From Helicoverpa zea (lineage: Eukaryota > Arthropoda > Insecta > Lepidoptera > Noctuidae), in NCBI RefSeq assembly GCF_022581195.2, contig NC_061480.1, positions 62,001 through 126,000 of the forward strand: 64,000 nt of DNA, written 5' to 3'. The translations under genes and the position numbers were made by a program. Of the stretch, positions 62,205 to 64,000 are shown one piece after another. Numbering within the stretch: position 1 is the first letter of the stretch; each line of letters begins with the position of its first letter. Below the pieces are notes generated by a model that worked only from the letters and a program-made list of their open reading frames with translations, was not told where the DNA came from and ran no database searches.

Positions 62205-63979
62205 CAGTCGGTGTTCATCGAGCTTCCCTCGGTGGCCGGCACTGGAACTGGAGCTTCAGTGGCGGAGGCAGCTGCAGGCCGAACCGGCGCCTGCGGTTTG
62301 CCCTTCTTTGGTGGCGGTCGGCATTCCTTGCCCGCCATCACGTGGTTGGCTGGACGACCACTGGCAGCGCATACTGCGCAATGCATGGTGGCAGCCTCGC
62401 AGGTGGCTAACCTGTGCCCCCCTTTTCCGCAGCGGAAGCAAAGGTCCCATCGCTCGGTAGTGGACGGGCAGAGAGGCCGGGTGTGCCCGATGCCGAGGCA
62501 CTTGAAACAGCGCATCGGCGCATCCTCAAGTACCCGGACCCCACCCGAGCTAAGCCCGACCGGGAGGCGACCCTTAGCCAGAACCACCTTGGCAGCTACG
62601 ACCGGGCACTCTAGTCTCACGGAGCCCATACCCCTGCGGCCAGGTCTAATGCCTCGGCCCTTGACAGATGCGACGGCGCAGCCCCCCGCCGCCGCAACCG
62701 CTGCCACTACCTCCTCTTGCGTGACCGAGTCGTCAAGGTCGGTCACCTCTAGAGCCACACACTTGACGGGCCTCACAACTTTGGCCGTGTCCGCGACAGC
62801 CTCTCGGAGCTTCGTCGCGAAGAGGTCCGCCTTGGTGCCGCGTTGGGCCCCCGAAAACTCGAAGATACGAGCCCCCGTTTGGGTCTTCCGGCACGTGACT
62901 CTGCCAGCCCCAAGTTCCGCAGGGTCGACGTTTGTACGAGCCCGCCGCAGTACGGACTCGTATGTCTCCCCACGTTGCGCTGCCTCTGGAGTCAACGTGA
63001 CCACCACGGCTTCGGTTCTTGGAGGAGGAGCGAGCTTCCTCCTCTTGTCCTCTGAGGCTGCAGGCTTGGCTGCAGGGGGCTCAGGAGCCGACTTTTTCCC
63101 CTTTCTCTTCCTCGCTACCACCTTAATCCAGGGCTGGTTGGAAGGGGTGGTGGAGGGCAGCAGAGGGTCTTCCCTCAACGGTTCCGGAGGGACCGTCTGG
63201 GCAGTCGGGGCCCGTGAGTTCTTCTTGCCCTTTCCTTTGCCCTTGGCGGTCTTTAGCACCTGGGGCTCCGACTGGGCTGGAGCCGTTGAGGGCCCCGGTG
63301 CAATGGGCATTCGTCCGGGCGCCTTATCCGCCGCGAGTGGAGGTCGTAGCCGCGTCTCTGGCAGGAGCCGGTCTTCGATGCCGGCAAAGCAGGCCCTGGT
63401 GAAGGCCCTCTCCTCCATGACCACCTTGCGGATGATATCCTCAAGGTTAGAGGAGGGGGGCCTCGTTGCTGAACCTTCCGACGTCCCCTCAGGCCGAGTC
63501 GTGGGCTCGGCAGCGCGCGCGTGAAGCGCGGTCACCTCTTTCTGCAGGCGATCCACTTTTGCCTGCAGTTGCCGCGTCTCATCGGAGGTGGTGCGCTGCG
63601 CTAACTCCTTTACAATGCCGAGTAAGTTCGCTGCCCGGCATTTCAGGGCCTTCTGGAAGGTCCCCTTTAGGTTGGAGGACTTGGAGGCCACCTCTAGGAT
63701 CTCCATCTGATCCTCCAGAGCCATGCGCTCCATTTCCTCCACGGAGTAGTCCGCGTAAAGGACACTGGAGGCACCGTGGCTGGTCCTGTCTCTGCTTGGC
63801 CGGTCGTCGGCTTCTAATACCGCCCGCTTGGCGGGCTTCTCGGCTGCGTCCGAAGAACCTCCGGAGCCCCGCTTGAGGAAGGCCCTCTTCCTCGTCTGGC
63901 GGGTTGCGACGCCGCTCGTTCCACTCATTTCTGACTCCGTGTCGGACAGGTCGGTCGACACGAGATCATTACCTCTCAT
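62204..63979 (-). CDS. Element A ORF1 (gag-like, coiled coil and zinc knuckles)
   Basis: 591 residues from ATG 63979. The N-terminus is serine/charged-rich. A coiled-coil-like heptad stretch lies at about 135-160 (LQAKVDRLQKEVTALHARA). A conserved central domain spans about 325-480 (VVTLTPEAAQRGETYESVL, ALEVTDLDDSVTQEEVVAAV), and three CCHC knuckles about 485-550 (CFKCLGIGHTRPLC, CFRCGKGGHRLATC, CAVCAASGRPANH). The order is typical of R1/TRAS/SART-like ORF1 proteins, which bind the element RNA. The stop TGA shares its A with the ORF2 ATG. Confidence 0.88.
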   Translation of the reverse strand: MRGNDLVSTDLSDTESEMSGTSGVATRQTRKRAFLKRGSGGSSDAAEKPAKRAVLEADDRPSRDRTSHGASSVLYADYSVEEMERMALEDQMEILEVASKSSNLKGTFQKALKCRAANLLGIVKELAQRTTSDETRQLQAKVDRLQKEVTALHARAAEPTTRPEGTSEGSATRPPSSNLEDIIRKVVMEERAFTRACFAGIEDRLLPETRLRPPLAADKAPGRMPIAPGPSTAPAQSEPQVLKTAKGKGKGKKNSRAPTAQTVPPEPLREDPLLPSTTPSNQPWIKVVARKRKGKKSAPEPPAAKPAASEDKRRKLAPPPRTEAVVVTLTPEAAQRGETYESVLRRARTNVDPAELGAGRVTCRKTQTGARIFEFSGAQRGTKADLFATKLREAVADTAKVVRPVKCVALEVTDLDDSVTQEEVVAAVAAAGGCAVASVKGRGIRPGRRGMGSVRLECPVVAAKVVLAKGRLPVGLSSGGVRVLEDAPMRCFKCLGIGHTRPLCPSTTERWDLCFRCGKGGHRLATCEAATMHCAVCAASGRPANHVMAGKECRPPPKKGKPQAPVRPAAASATEAPVPVPATEGSSMNTD

Positions 63980-64000
63980 GAGACTAGCCGCGGATGGTGC

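Larger units (their letters stand above)
53946..64000 (-). mobile_element. R1-clade LINE 'A', interrupted by element B
   Basis: A minus-strand element whose 5' end lies beyond 64000. ORF1 63979-62204 and ORF2 (62204-60563, resuming 55783-54201) are followed by a ~230-bp 3' UTR and a 22-base poly(A), seen as the T run 53946-53967. It inserted into the CR1-like RT. Apart from element B it shows no lesion. Confidence 0.88.

Overview
The window looks like lepidopteran (moth or butterfly) chromosomal DNA made almost entirely of transposable elements (TEs). There is no operon-like gene packing, spliced-exon signals with GT/AG borders occur, and typical insect TE families are stacked in one another: BEL/Pao LTR, Jockey-, CR1- and R1-type LINEs, tRNA- and 5S-headed SINEs sharing a tail that can end in GATGAT repeats, Helitron-like minis, and hAT, PIF/Harbinger and TA-target MITEs. 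The lepidopteran assignment is inferred from familiarity with these repeats, not from a conserved host gene.

Layout. 1-2.5 kb: tail of a plus-strand Jockey-like LINE, an inverted 5' piece of the same family, and a TA-flanked MITE. 2.5-9.5 kb: a palindromic fold-back element carrying an apparently intact BEL/Pao retrotransposon (identical 230-bp LTRs, 5-bp target duplication, one 1745-codon polyprotein). 9.7-12.4 kb: two decayed Pao-type pol fragments. 12.4-19.5 kb: two Jockey-like LINEs, one split by a DNA transposon at its ORF1/ORF2 border. 20-30 kb: shredded LINE pieces, nested MITEs, and a zinc-ribbon transposase-like frame split by a MITE. 30-36 kb: SINE/Helitron/MITE mosaic. 36.4-40.2 kb: a complete Jockey-clade LINE with two open ORFs inserted in a SINE. 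40-53 kb: mostly repeats, several MITEs with perfect target duplications, and weak host exon candidates. 53.1-53.3 kb: last exon of a trypsin-like serine protease on the minus strand, the best host gene. 53.3-64 kb: a LINE-in-LINE-in-LINE nest beside that exon: a CR1-like RT fragment, into which an R1-clade element (A, minus strand) inserted, into which a second R1-clade element (B, plus strand) inserted with a perfect 14-bp duplication; element A's ORF2 frame is continuous across the duplication.

How the parts work together. The autonomous-looking elements (BEL at 3.25-9.35 kb, Jockey at 36.4-40.2 kb, R1-like A and B) encode their own gag-like ORF1 and reverse transcriptase, with protease and integrase in the BEL. 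The SINEs and MITEs are non-autonomous and would depend on enzymes encoded elsewhere. Target duplications allow several relative ages to be ordered. All positions and repeat comparisons were made by eye, and family names for the small elements are provisional.
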